NCBI RefSeq assembly: GCF_035222275.1
Contig: NW_026946361.1
Span: 1-64,000, forward strand
Direction of reading: 5' to 3'
From: Podospora bellae-mahoneyi
Taxonomy: Eukaryota; Ascomycota; Sordariomycetes; Sordariales; Podosporaceae
DNA: 64,000 nt
Position numbers and translations under genes: made by a program. Below are positions 1 to 11,640 of the stretch, piece after piece. Within the stretch, counting starts at the first letter, position 1. Every line of letters starts with the position of its first letter. Below the pieces are notes generated by a model, which made no database searches, was not told the origin of the DNA, and saw only the letters and a list, made by a program, of their open reading frames with translations.

Positions 1-18
1 TAACCCTAACCCTAACCC
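1..18. repeat. Telomere repeat tract, three TAACCC units
   Basis: Three perfect copies of TAACCC open the window. This is the C-rich strand of the standard filamentous-fungal telomere, reading inward from a left chromosome end. The tract stops after 18 bases, so the sequence almost certainly begins inside a longer natural telomere. It fixes the orientation of the whole window: everything to the right is subtelomere and then chromosome interior. Confidence 0.95.
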
Positions 19-2560
19 TTTCTTTCACATGATACATAGCGGTTCGGGCGCCTCTACATATATATAGCGGTTAAGCTATTTCTTTTACATCGTACATAGC
101 GGTTCGGGCGCCTCTACATATATATAGCGGTTAAGCTATTTCTTTTACATCGTACATAGCGGTTCGGGCCCCTCTATATATATATATACCGCTTTAATTA
201 TTTTTTTTACATAATATATAGCGGTTCGGGCCCCTCTGTATATATATATACCGCTTTAATTTCTTTTTCTATAATATATAGCGGTTCGGGCGCCTTTATA
301 TATATATATACCGCTTTAATTTCTTTTTCTATAATATATAGCGGTTCGGGCGCCTTTATATATATATATACCGCTTTAATTTCTTTCTTTACATCGTACA
401 TAGCGGTTCGGCCGCCTCTCTATATATATAGCGGTTCGGCTATTTCTTTATATCGTACATAGCGGTTCGGGCGCCTCCATATATATATAGCGGTTCGGAC
501 GCCTTTCTATATATATATACTAATTCGGCTATTTTTATATATAGTATATAGCGATTCCGGCGCTCTTTATATATATATATTACTTCGGTTATTCGTCTAT
601 AATATATATAGCGGTTTAACCCCTTTCTTATATATATATATTACTTCGGTTATTCGTTTATATTATATATAGCGGTTCGGCCGCTTTCTTCTTTATATAT
701 ACCGGTTCAGCTTTTTTTTTAAAAAGTACATAGCGGTTCGGGCGCCTTTTTAATATATATATAGCGGTTCGTACGCTCATCTTACTTTTATATAGCCGTT
801 CTTAAAGCGTTTGATGTATATATATACCGATTTAGCTACTTTCTTATATAGTATATAATACTACGGGAACCTTTTTTTTTTATATATATCGCGGTTAAAT
901 TATTTTTTTATATACTATATAACGGTTCGGGCGCCTCTATATATATATAGCGGTTTAGCTATTTCTTTACATCGTATATAGCGGTTCGGGCGCCTCTCTA
1001 TATATATACAGCGGTTTAACTATTTTTTTTACATCGTATATAGCGGTTCGGGCGCCTTTACATTTATATAGCGGTTCGGCTATTTCTTTATATAGTATAT
1101 AGCGGTTCGGGCGTCTCTATATATATATATACCGCTTTCATCTTTTTTTATATAGTATATAGCAGTTCGGGCGCCTCTATATATATATACCGGTTCAATT
1201 CTTTTTTTACATAGTACATAGCGGTTCGGGCGCCTCTCTATATATATAGCGGTTCGGCTATTTCTTTATATCGTATATAGCGGTTCGGGCCCCTCTCTAT
1301 ATATATAGCGGTTTAGCTATTTTTTTTTACATCGTACATAGCGGTTCGGGCGCCTCTATATATATATATAGCGGTTTAGCTATTTCTTTACATCGTACAT
1401 AGCGGTTCGGGCACCTTTATATATATATACCGGTTCGGCTATACCTTTATATAATATATAGCGGTTCGGGCGCTCTTTTATATATATATATTAGTTCGGC
1501 TATTCTTTTATATAGTATATAGCGTTTCGGACGCTCTTTTATTTATATATAGTAATTCGGTAATTCGTCTATATTATATTTAGCGGTTCGGCCGCTTTTT
1601 TATCTATATATACCGGTTCGCCTTTTTTTTTAAATAGTATATAGCGGTTCGGGCGCCTTTTTAATATATATATAGCGGTTCGTACGGTTATTTTACTTAT
1701 ATATAGCCGTTCTTACGGCCTTTTATTTTTATATATACCGGTTTAACTATTCTTTTATATAGTATATATCGGTTCGGGCGCCTCTATATATATATATACC
1801 GGTTTAATTATTTTCTTTACATAGTATATAGCGGTTCGGCCGCCTCTATATCTATATATACCGGTTTAATTATTTTTTATAGTATAATCCTCTATATATA
1901 TATATACCGGTTTAATTATTTTCTTTACATAGTATATAGCGGTTCGGGCGCCTCTATATATATATATACCGGTTTAATTATTTTCTTTACATAGTATATA
2001 GCGGTTCGGCCGCCTCTATATCTATATATACTGGTTTAATTGTTTTTTTATATAGTATAACCTTCTATATATATATATACCGGTTTAATTATTTTCTTTA
2101 TATCGTATATAGCGGTTCGTACGCCTCTCTATATATATAGCGGTTGGGCTATTTTTTAATATTATATATAGCGGTTCGGACGCCTTTATATATATATACC
2201 GGTTTAATTATTTTTCTTATATAGTATATAACTATTCGGGCGCGTCTATATCTATATATACCGGTTTATATTTTTTTTTTATATAGTATAACCCTCTATA
2301 TATATATATACCGGTTTAATTATTATTTTTTACATAGTATATAGCGGTTCGGGCGTCTTTATATATATATATATCGGTTTAATTATTTTTTTATATAGTA
2401 TATAGCGGTTCGGGCGCCTTAATATATTTATATACCGCTTTAATTATTATTATATAATATATAGCGGTTCGGCCGCCTCTATATATATATATACCGGTTT
2501 CATTCTTTCTTTCTATAATATATAGCGGTTCGGGCGCCTTTTATATATATAAATAGAAAT
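19..2560. repeat. ~60-bp subtelomeric satellite with internal inverted repeats
   Basis: About forty units of roughly 60 bp, each with a GC-bearing core (agcggttcgggcgcc) set in TA-rich DNA. Core starts near 40, 100, 160, 222, 283 and 343 show the period. In many units GCGGT is followed about 25-30 bases later by ACCGC, so a hairpin can form across the alternating TA stretch. A longer 170-bp period is visible near 1771 and 1941. Small frames open through the array because the unit is near a multiple of three, but I see no gene. Confidence 0.9.
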
Positions 2561-3300
2561 TCGAATTTTTTTTATTTATATATTATAACTATATTTTCTT
2601 TTTATATATATTTAGCGGTTCGGTTATCTTTATTAATATATATAGTAATTCGGTTATTTAATTTATATATATATAGTATTTTAATTATTTTTATTAATAT
2701 ATAATAATTTAATTACTTTTCCTTTTATATTTTATAATTATTATTTTTTTAATTTATAAATAATACTTCGGCTACTCTTTTCTTTATATATATTAAATAA
2801 TTTTAGTTTTACTTTACTTATAACGGTTAAATAACTTTTTATATTTATATATTACTTAAATACTTTTTAATATATATAAAGCTTTTTAAATATTTTTTAT
2901 ATATATATAATTGTTTAATTACCTATTATTTATATTTTAATTCGGGTACCTCTATATATATATATTAATTCGGCCCTTTTATATATATATATAAAACTTC
3001 GGGCCCTTTTTTATTTGTATATAACGGTTTAAACGTTTTATTATTTTATTTAACTATTTAAATACCTTTTTACTTATATATTTTTATTATTTTTAACGTT
3101 AATATATTTTAGTAAATATTTATATATTTAGCGGTTATATATTTTCTATATTTTTCTATATTATTTTATTACTTTTTTTAATATATATAAAGCTATTATT
3201 ATTCTTTTTATTTTAATATATAATTAATAATATATATTTTTATTTTTAGTTTTTAAATTTTTAAAATATATATATTTCTAAAAAAAAAAAAAAAAATACA
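2561..3300. other. AT-rich decayed satellite border
   Basis: Extremely AT-rich DNA in which faint satellite cores (gcggttcgg, acttcggcta) become rarer rightward. It ends in an uninterrupted A run at about 3280-3296. No gene, RNA or intact repeat is recognisable. It looks like worn satellite between the array and the helicase module. Confidence 0.6.
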
Positions 3301-3616
3301 ATTACTCTATTAACTTTAAATATCTCGTACGAAGTTCCTTCCATACCCTAACCTAAACCAATACTATTACAGAATATTTAATATCCGATACTTTTACCCG
3401 TATAAGTAACCGGCGTATTACCGCTACCTTCTTATCTAATATAACTCCGTACTTCTAATAACGTACCTTAATATTCTCCTTAAACCAACCCAACCCCCTT
3501 TTTTAAACTATAACTAACCCCATTATTAATTTTATCCTATACAAATAGTCTCTCCCAGACTTATAAAACGAACCTTTATCTTCCCTTAACGGTTCCTACC
3601 GCCCGCAAAACTTTTT

Positions 3617-6600
3617 AGGAATCTTACATTTATTATATCCCTAAAAACCCCTATTTAACTTTCGTACGGTACTTAAATTTAAACCTTTAACCCTTAAAAG
3701 CCAATTACCTAACTCCACGCTTTTTTTCCAAGCCCGTTCATCCTTAAGTAAACCCTCCAATATATATAGCTTTTCTAATCCACTAAAAAGTTTAGATAGT
3801 TACAGAGTATTTCGTACGACCCTATAAAATCTATAAGCCGATAATTACTAGAATTCGTGCCGTACGTATTCCTCTCTAAACTCGACACACTTTAAAAAGC
3901 AAACCACACAGTATACCCGTAACCATAAAAACACTTTCGTTATAACCTCTATATTTCGTATAATATCCTTCCTCCTTTCCCGCTCTTTTATAATAACCTA
4001 CCGTTACTCTTCTTCATTAATAGCCATATCGAAAGCCCCCTTATCTATAGCCTCCGGGATCACCGTACGATACGACCTATAGCCCTCCTCCTCTACCCGG
4101 CAAAACTCCGTACGAGCTATACCAGAAAACCGCTCTTCACATAACCCACATAACTCCTCGCCCTCCTTACACCCGGCTCTATCCATCCGCCCGTCCATTA
4201 CCCGGGAAAGAATAATCCTATAATATAGGTTACTATCTCGTACGAAATACTCCATCTCTAGTAATACTAAATCCATAGCTCCGGTAATTAACCTTCCAGC
4301 CGTACGATTCTTTATAAAAAAAATTACCGATTCGGCCTTTACTCCGTCTCTCCCGGCTCGTCCGCTTTCCTAAATAAAGTCCCTTAATATCCTTAAAAGC
4401 CCGGCATAGAAAATATATTATACGTTTAGAATATTAATACTAGTACCTAGAGCAAACGTTACTATAATAGCACCACCGCTTTTTATCTACCCTCGTACAA
4501 TTTTACTCTTCTAGATACTATCTTCTATACTACTATAGTATACCGGACACTTAAGTAAGTATAAAATAGCTTTAAAAAAATCGATCGAGGAGGAATAAAT
4601 AATAACCCTCGTATAAAAATTACGGTTACCGATAGACTTAACTTACTAACTAAAGGCTCGGAGGACGGCCTCTTAATCTCCACACTTAACTATAAAGTAC
4701 TTAATATTCGACCGGAATATAATAAACCGTACGATAATTACCTTTTACAAATCAAAATATAAACTCTTATAAAACCCTAGTAAGTCCCGAGGTAAGAGGG
4801 TAGCTATTAGGAAGACTAATTATATCTCGATTAAAGCTATATATTGGCCGATTTGCCGGAGGAGTAATCGAAATTCGTACGACGAGTCTAAAATAGTATA
4901 ACACTCGTTAAAAATAATCCGGTTAAACTATTATTATACGTTAAACCTATTAACGAAGGTCTTAAACGTTTAAGTATAAAAGGCTTCTAGCGTTATAAAA
5001 ATAACCTAATTAACCAAAACCTTTTTAAAACTCTAAATCGTATAACCAATCCTTAATTCTTTATAATACCGAGCTATATCCTCTTATAATACTATAAAAA
5101 AGGAAATAATAATAGTAACCCTATCCTTCGTATAATAGGCCGGGAGTAGAAAAATAATACTTTTTCCACTCCTTATCCCAACAATATAAAAGATTAAGCT
5201 AAACCCTCGTACAATAAAAGTTAATACCTCGCGCTAATTACCTTTAAAATTAATATTAGGGTTATTAAGTATCTAACGGAAACGGCCCTCAATATTAAAG
5301 TTAACTAAATACCGGAGTCGTTCCTATCGTACGGTATAACGCTAGTTCTAAAAGAGGTTAGTTTTAGTTTACTAAAGCGTTAAAGTATCGTCCGAGCTAA
5401 AGGTAAATAACTAATACTATAATTAACTAAGCTTTATAAACCGCTATTATCGTACGGCATACCCCAACCTTCCCTAATTAATATACCTAGCATATACTAT
5501 CCCAATAACCCTTTCCGAGTAGCCGGTTTAAGCCGTAATTATAGGATTAAAGCCCTTAGTTTCGTTATCCTCGTCGTAACTAAAATTAAACGCATCGTAA
5601 TTATCGGACGACGGTACTATTTTATTTTCTAATAAACTCCTTAAAATAAAATAAATAAGAAATTAATAGGCAATACCCACAGTAATATAACGCTAGGGCC
5701 GAATACTAATTTTAGATCCGAAGTAGCGCTCTATATACGATAAAAAGGCCCGGCTAACTTTATTGGACGACTATTAATTTCCTAGGTTACTAAAGGATAT
5801 AGCTAGGCCGGTACCCCTAGACTCGATATCCTTAAACGGCCGTATAAATTTTATATCCTAAAAGAATAGAGTAAGGGTAGAGGCTCCGTTAAATTAGTAT
5901 TATAAATTAAGGTAAAAGGGGTAAATAAGCTAAAGGTATCGTACGACGCTTATACCTAGCTCCCTTAAAAAATAACGGTAAATAACCTTTAACTATTTAA
6001 TATAATTTATCCCTTTATAATACCGTAATACGATTACAACTATACTATATTAAATAAATATATTTCTAAGCCCTCTAACCGGTATATTCTAGAACCTTAT
6101 ACTTAAAAGCTCTATCGTACGAGGCAATAACCCTAATAATAAATATATCGCGATAAAAAGGAGGGATCGGAACTTATTTACCCGGTCTAAGTATAACTAG
6201 GCCTCGGTCGTATAATAAACATAACCGTCGCTCTCTTCTCTTAACTAAAGTTAGGTAAGGGAAGGATTTTCGGTAATACATCGTACGATCCAATTCTAAG
6301 GCCGCCGGAAATATATATTATTAGGATCGGAAAGAAAAGAATATCCAATTTTATCCTAGCTTATATTATCCTTTAAATTATCCTAAAGAATCTCCGGGAA
6401 AGAAACGTCCGATATTAACGAAAAAGTTAGGTCCTAAACCGTACAATTAATCTTATTAACCAAAATATATATTATCTCGGCCAGGGTATTAATAATAGTA
6501 AAGATATCCTAATATATAATAATAATACTGTTAAACGCAAGCCTACCTTCGAATACCGTAGAGCTATTAATAATTATACTATACGTACGAGCCTCCAAAA

Positions 6601-8100
6601 CCCAGTCCATTAATATAAGGTAATTACTTTAGTAAACCCTAATTAGGAACCTTAAAACTTTAGGACAAACGATATTAAAGAGACTAAGCTTTTTACCTAC
6701 CTCTTCCAGCTAAGCAAACTCGTAAAGTAAATATCGTACAATAAAGGCTTTACCGAGAGTAACGATAATAAACAGGAATAATATAAAATCGGACGGGGTA
6801 TACTACTTTCTATTATCCTTTAAGGCTATAGTAGCTAGGGTAGAAAGGAAGGCGCTTTCGTATAACGACCGTAAAAAAGGATAATCCAAAAGTCTAATAA
6901 AAAAATTAATAAGTACCTAATCCAGTAACTCTCGTCCGGCCTTATTACTACCGTAATAAAACTCCTATACTACTTATATAATAGTCTCTAGACTTCTAGT
7001 CTAGCTAGCGTTTAATTCGTACGGTAGCCGATCCTATTAATCCTAGCTCTATATACGGCAAATATACTTAAAAATCCTTTTTTAAATAAAAAAGTACTTC
7101 TATATCGTACGAGGGACTAGGCTACTACTATTAAAAGGCTTATTAAGCTTTTAATCGATCGTTTTTTTATTAACCTCGAATAGAACGGAGTAACCGATTT
7201 TATTAAACGACGACTTTACTATTATATCGGTAGTAACCTAGTTAATCCTCTCCCAGATTTTTTAAAGGACCGTAAACGTAATTAAATCCTTACGGTTTAA
7301 CTATCCTTCGTTTAGGTTAAGAGAGGTCGCACGATATAAAGCCTACCGGTCTAAAAACCTAAAGTAATATATTTAACCTATCCTAATTAACTAAGGATTT
7401 AAAGTTAATCGTCCCTCACTTACTATAATAGTTATTAATATTTATTAAAGAGTCGAGCTAATCGTACGATAGGATTCTATAAACTACTTTTTTCGTTTTT
7501 AAGTTTATTATACAAGGTCGGGACTTCCGGCTACCGGCTCTATTAATCGTACCTTAAAGTATCCGGTAACTAACCGGCTTTTAAAAAAATACTAATAATA
7601 TATTTTAGTTTTCTAAGGTCCCTAATATTATTAAGCTACCTTAATATTTCCTCCTTTTATATTAAAGTTAACCCAGTCGTACTTTATACGGCAGTACTCC
7701 TATATCGCCCTCTTAATCCGTACAATATAGGCGCAAGTATCGCACTTTAATCTATTAAAAAAAGGCTTCCCTAATTCTAAAATTAAGTTAATTACCGTAG
7801 GAAAAAGTATAAGGTTTATTAGGTCTTATTATTTTCGAAAGACCGCTAGTAAATTATTATACTTTCGTACGATATCCGGTCTATTTACAACTATAATATC
7901 TTTATAGGACATACGAAAATAGGTAAGTACCTTATCTATAAAAATAGTTACTTTATATTTCTTATAAATAAGAATTTAAAAGTAGGAAATATAAATAAAA
8001 GGTTTTATTCTAATATAATATTAATCGTAATATAATAATTATATACGATATAAGATATTATAATATTAAAATTTATTATTAAGTTTTTTTAAGGAAGGAT
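3617..8100 (-). pseudogene. Telomere-linked RecQ helicase (TLH) pseudogene, module A
   Basis: Degenerate gene for a RecQ-type DNA helicase of the subtelomeric TLH family, read leftward toward the telomere. One minus-strand frame joins three landmarks. A worn motif II sits near 4850-4915, with NEC-Y in place of DECH. Motif VI, ESGRAGRDG, is at 4343-4369, preceded by TAG where the family has Gln. A 90-codon open stretch at 4004-4276 contains the Cys-rich tail (GCKEGEELCGLC). Losses of Asp to Asn, His to Tyr and Gln to stop are all C:G-to-T:A, as expected of RIP. The rest of the frame is full of stops, so no product is expected. The 5' end is uncertain; about 8.0 kb is inferred from where the tandem array begins and from the usual family size. 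Bases 3301-3616, left of the duplicated part, hold no recognisable gene. Confidence 0.85.
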
Positions 8101-8990
8101 ACCCCGTTAAAGAGTAGAGTAGGTTACGTGTAAGTAGATAAAGGCAGTAGCGTGCGGTTACCGGGGTCTAGGTCCCGTACGATGGTTAGGGTACGCCTGG
8201 CATAAAGGCAGTTGCGTAGGCACGAAGGCAGTAGCGTATAGCTGCCGGGTATAGACCTTTTCTTCCAAATCCCTTAATAGGTAGCTATATAATAGAGCCG
8301 TGTTATTCTGATTAGGGCGTTTAGTTATATACGATGGTCAGAGTACGCCTGGTAAGAAGGCAGTTACGTAGGTACGCCTAGCACGAAGGTAGTTGCGTGG
8401 GCATAAAGGTAGTAGCGTGTAGCTGCCGGGTATAGACCTTTTCTTCTAAATCCCTCGACAGGCCAGCTGTGTAATAGAGCCGTATTATTCCGATCAAGGC
8501 GTCGGTCCCGTACGATGGTCAAGGCACGCCTGGCAAGAAGGCAGTTGCGTAGACACGCCTAGCACGAAGGCAGTTACGTGGGCACGAAGGCAGTAGCGTG
8601 TGGCTGCCGGGTGCAAACCTTTTCTTCCAAATCCCTCGACAGGCTAACTATATAATAGAGCTGTGTTATTCCGATCAGGGCGTCTGTCCCGTACAATAAT
8701 CAAGGCACGCCAGGATATAAAGGTAGTAGCGTGTAGCTGTCGGGTGCAGACCTTTTCTTCTAAATCCCTCGACAGGCTAGCTGTGCAATAGAGCCGTGTT
8801 ATTCCGATCAAGGCGTCGGTCCCGTACAATGGTTAAGGCACGCCTAGCAAAAAAGTAGTTGCGTAGGTACGCTTAGCACGAAGGCAGTTACGTAGGCACG
8901 AAGGTAGTAACGTATAGCTGCCGGGTATACACCTTTTCTTCCAAATCTCTCGAGAGGCTAGCTATATAATAGCGACTTTAATTCTTATTA
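8101..8990. repeat. ~181-bp GC-richer tandem array, module A
   Basis: Tandem repeat just beyond the inferred 5' end of the helicase pseudogene. The shared phrase ccttttcttc recurs near 8256, 8438, 8618, 8749 and 8930, giving spacings of about 181 bp with one short 131-bp unit. Inside each unit a shorter element (cacgaaggcagttgcgtggg and variants) is itself repeated two or three times. The array keeps far more CpA/TpG than its surroundings, so it is either younger or less hit by RIP. Its position would suit a promoter or silencing element of the helicase, but this is inference. Confidence 0.8.
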
Positions 8991-9640
8991 AAATCCTTTT
9001 CTAGTAAACTTTTTTATTATATAAAATAATCGACTTTTAATTAATATATAAAATAGTTTTAGTCCTTAGTACCCGTGGCTCATATAAAGTTATCGATACT
9101 AACCAGCCTTATATTAGGAGGCTAATAAATAGCTTCTGTATTAATATAAGTATATATCTTTCCCGTATAATAATACTTAAATTAATAAATATATAGGTAA
9201 TATAGTAAGTAATTTCGGCCCTACTATTAGCCGACATCGAATATATCCCCGGCAAAGTAAAGGGGGCTAAGGTACTAGCTCGTCCGAACTACCTTAATAT
9301 AGTCTTAATCTAAAGCTATAGTTTAGTAGCTACTTCTCTTTATACTACCTATACTAATAAGCCTAATAGGGGGCCGTTTAGGGATTATCGTACGACGGAT
9401 AGGTACTAAAGTAGTGTTTATAGTAACTATAAGTGGAGGGATTATAGTAGTAAATATAGCTTCTTTACCGCTACTTAAAAGGGTATTATAGCCGAAGGGG
9501 AGGACGAGGGAAATAAGTAAGCTATAGAAAGAAGCTAGGAACTTATAGTTATTAGTAATTCCGATAATTAAATAAGTTGTACGGTAATAAAAATCGAATT
9601 TATAATTTTTATTTATTATTTAGATTTCTATAATACTCGT
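8991..9640. other. Conserved block between the two arrays, module A; coding-like on plus strand
   Basis: About 650 bp shared with 24360-25010. In both copies the plus-strand reading near 9230-9560 gives the same short peptide stretches, for example GPFRDYRTTDRY, separated by stops at former Gln and Trp codons. That pattern suggests an ancient coding segment. I do not recognise the family and propose no function. Confidence 0.5.
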
Positions 9641-11535
9641 ACGACGATACACTTAATACCATTCTATATAGCTCGCTATAGCAATTCCAATAATACTTTT
9701 CTCTTTTATTTTAATAAAAGAAATCTTATCGGATCGTACAAAAAACTATTCCCTTATATAACCTTATACTACTATATACGTATATTACCAGCATACTTAT
9801 ACCCAACTTCACCTCTTTTACTTCTATTTCTATATAGCTCGTACGATAATACACTTAATGCTATTTATGCGGCTTATATAGGTAATTCTAATAATATCTT
9901 TACTTTTTAAGTTAATAGGAAAAATCTTATCGGATCGTATAAAAAACTATTCCTTTACATAACCTTATACTACCATACACGTGCATTACCAGCACCTAAC
10001 TTTATATCTTTTACTTCCATTTCTACACACCTCGTACAATAATACACTTAATACTATTTTATATAACTCGTTATACTAATTCTAATAATACTTTTCTCTT
10101 TTAATTTAATAGGAAAAATCCTATCGGATCGTACAATAAACCATTTAATTATATAACCTTACACTACTATACACGTACATTACTAGCACCCAACTTTACA
10201 TCTTTTACTTCCATTTCCATATACCTAGTACAATAATATACTTAATACTATTCTATATAGCTCGTTATAGTAATTCCAATAATATCCTTACTTTTTATTT
10301 TAATAGAAAAAATCTTATCGGATCGTACAAAAAACTATTCCCTTACATAACCTTACACTACTATATACGTATATTATTAGCACACTTACACCTAACTTCA
10401 TATCTTTTACTTCTAATTCCCTACCGCTCGTACGATAATACACTTAATATTATTCCATGCAGCTCGTTATGCCAGTTCCAATAATACTTTTCTCTTTTAA
10501 TTTAATAGGAAAAATCCTATCGGATCGTATAAAAAACCATTCCCTTACACAACCTTATACTACTATATACGTACATTACTAGCACACTTACACCTAACTT
10601 TACCTCTTTTACTTCCATTTCCACACCGCTCGTACGATAATACACTTAATACCATTTATGCGGCTTATATAGGTAATTCTAATAATATCTTTACTTTTTA
10701 AATTAATAGGAAAAATCTTATCGGATCGTATAAAAAACTATTCCCTTACATAACCTTATATTACTATATACGTACATTACTAGCACCCAACTTTATATCT
10801 TTTATTTCCATTTCTATACCGCTCGTACGATAATATACTTAATATTATTCCATGCAGCTCGTTATAGCAATTCCAATAATATCCTTACTTTTTAAGTTAA
10901 TAGGAAAAATCCTATCGGATCGTATAACAAACTATTTAATTATATAACCTTATATTACCATGCACGTACATTACTAATATACTTATACCTAACTTTATAT
11001 CTTTACTTCCATTTCCACATAGCTTATACGACGATGCACTTAATACCATTCTATGCAGCTCCCTATGGCAATTCCAATAATACCTTTCTCTTTTAATTTA
11101 ATGGGAAAAATCTTATTAGATCGTACAAAAAACCATTCCCTTATATAACCTTATACTACCATGCACGTGCATCACTAGCATACTTACACCCAACTTCACC
11201 TCTTTTACTTCCATTTCCACACCGCTCGTACGATAATACACTTAATACTATTCTATGCAGCTCGTGATGGCAATTCTAATAATGCTTTTCTCTTTTGATT
11301 TGATAGGAAAAATCTTATCGGATTGTATAAAAAACTATTCCCTTATACAACCTTACACTACTATACACGTGCATCACCAGTACACTTACACCCAACTTCA
11401 CCTCTTTTACTTCCATTTCCACACCGCTCGTACGATAATGCACTTAATACCATTCTGTGCAGCTCGTTATGGCGATTCTAATAATACTTTTCTTTTTCAT
11501 TTTGGTAAAAGAAATCCCATCGGATCGTACAACTG
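9641..11535. repeat. ~198-bp satellite array, module A
   Basis: About ten head-to-tail units marked by ctcgtacgataatacactta near 9640, 9838, 10030, 10228, 10427, 10629, 10822, 11020, 11224 and 11427, a period of about 198 bp. Each unit also carries a conserved atcggatcgta element. Units at the right end keep many CA and TG dinucleotides while inner units are converted to TA, so mutation weakens toward the module edge. Because 198 is a multiple of three, frames stay open across units, but the peptides do not resemble proteins. Confidence 0.9.
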
Positions 11536-11640
11536 ATTCCTCAACGGATCCTACCCCCCTGTTTCTAAAGTGGGGCGTTTTTTTTTGGTGCGCTTTTCAA
11601 CGGATTATACTACAATCCATCGGAGAATTACTGATAGGAA
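11536..11640. repeat. Module end segment, copy A
   Basis: About 105 bp almost identical to 26521-26625. It contains a C-run/G-run pair (cctacccccc ... gtggggcg) and a near-palindrome that differs from the other copy by one G-to-A change. It ends at ...gataggaa, where module B begins. Confidence 0.8.

Noticed and set aside
207-401. Minus-strand 64-codon repetitive frame in the telomeric satellite
   Set aside because: It is three copies of the 60-bp unit, whose length is a multiple of three, so the frame stays open without selection. No start context or homologous protein pattern.
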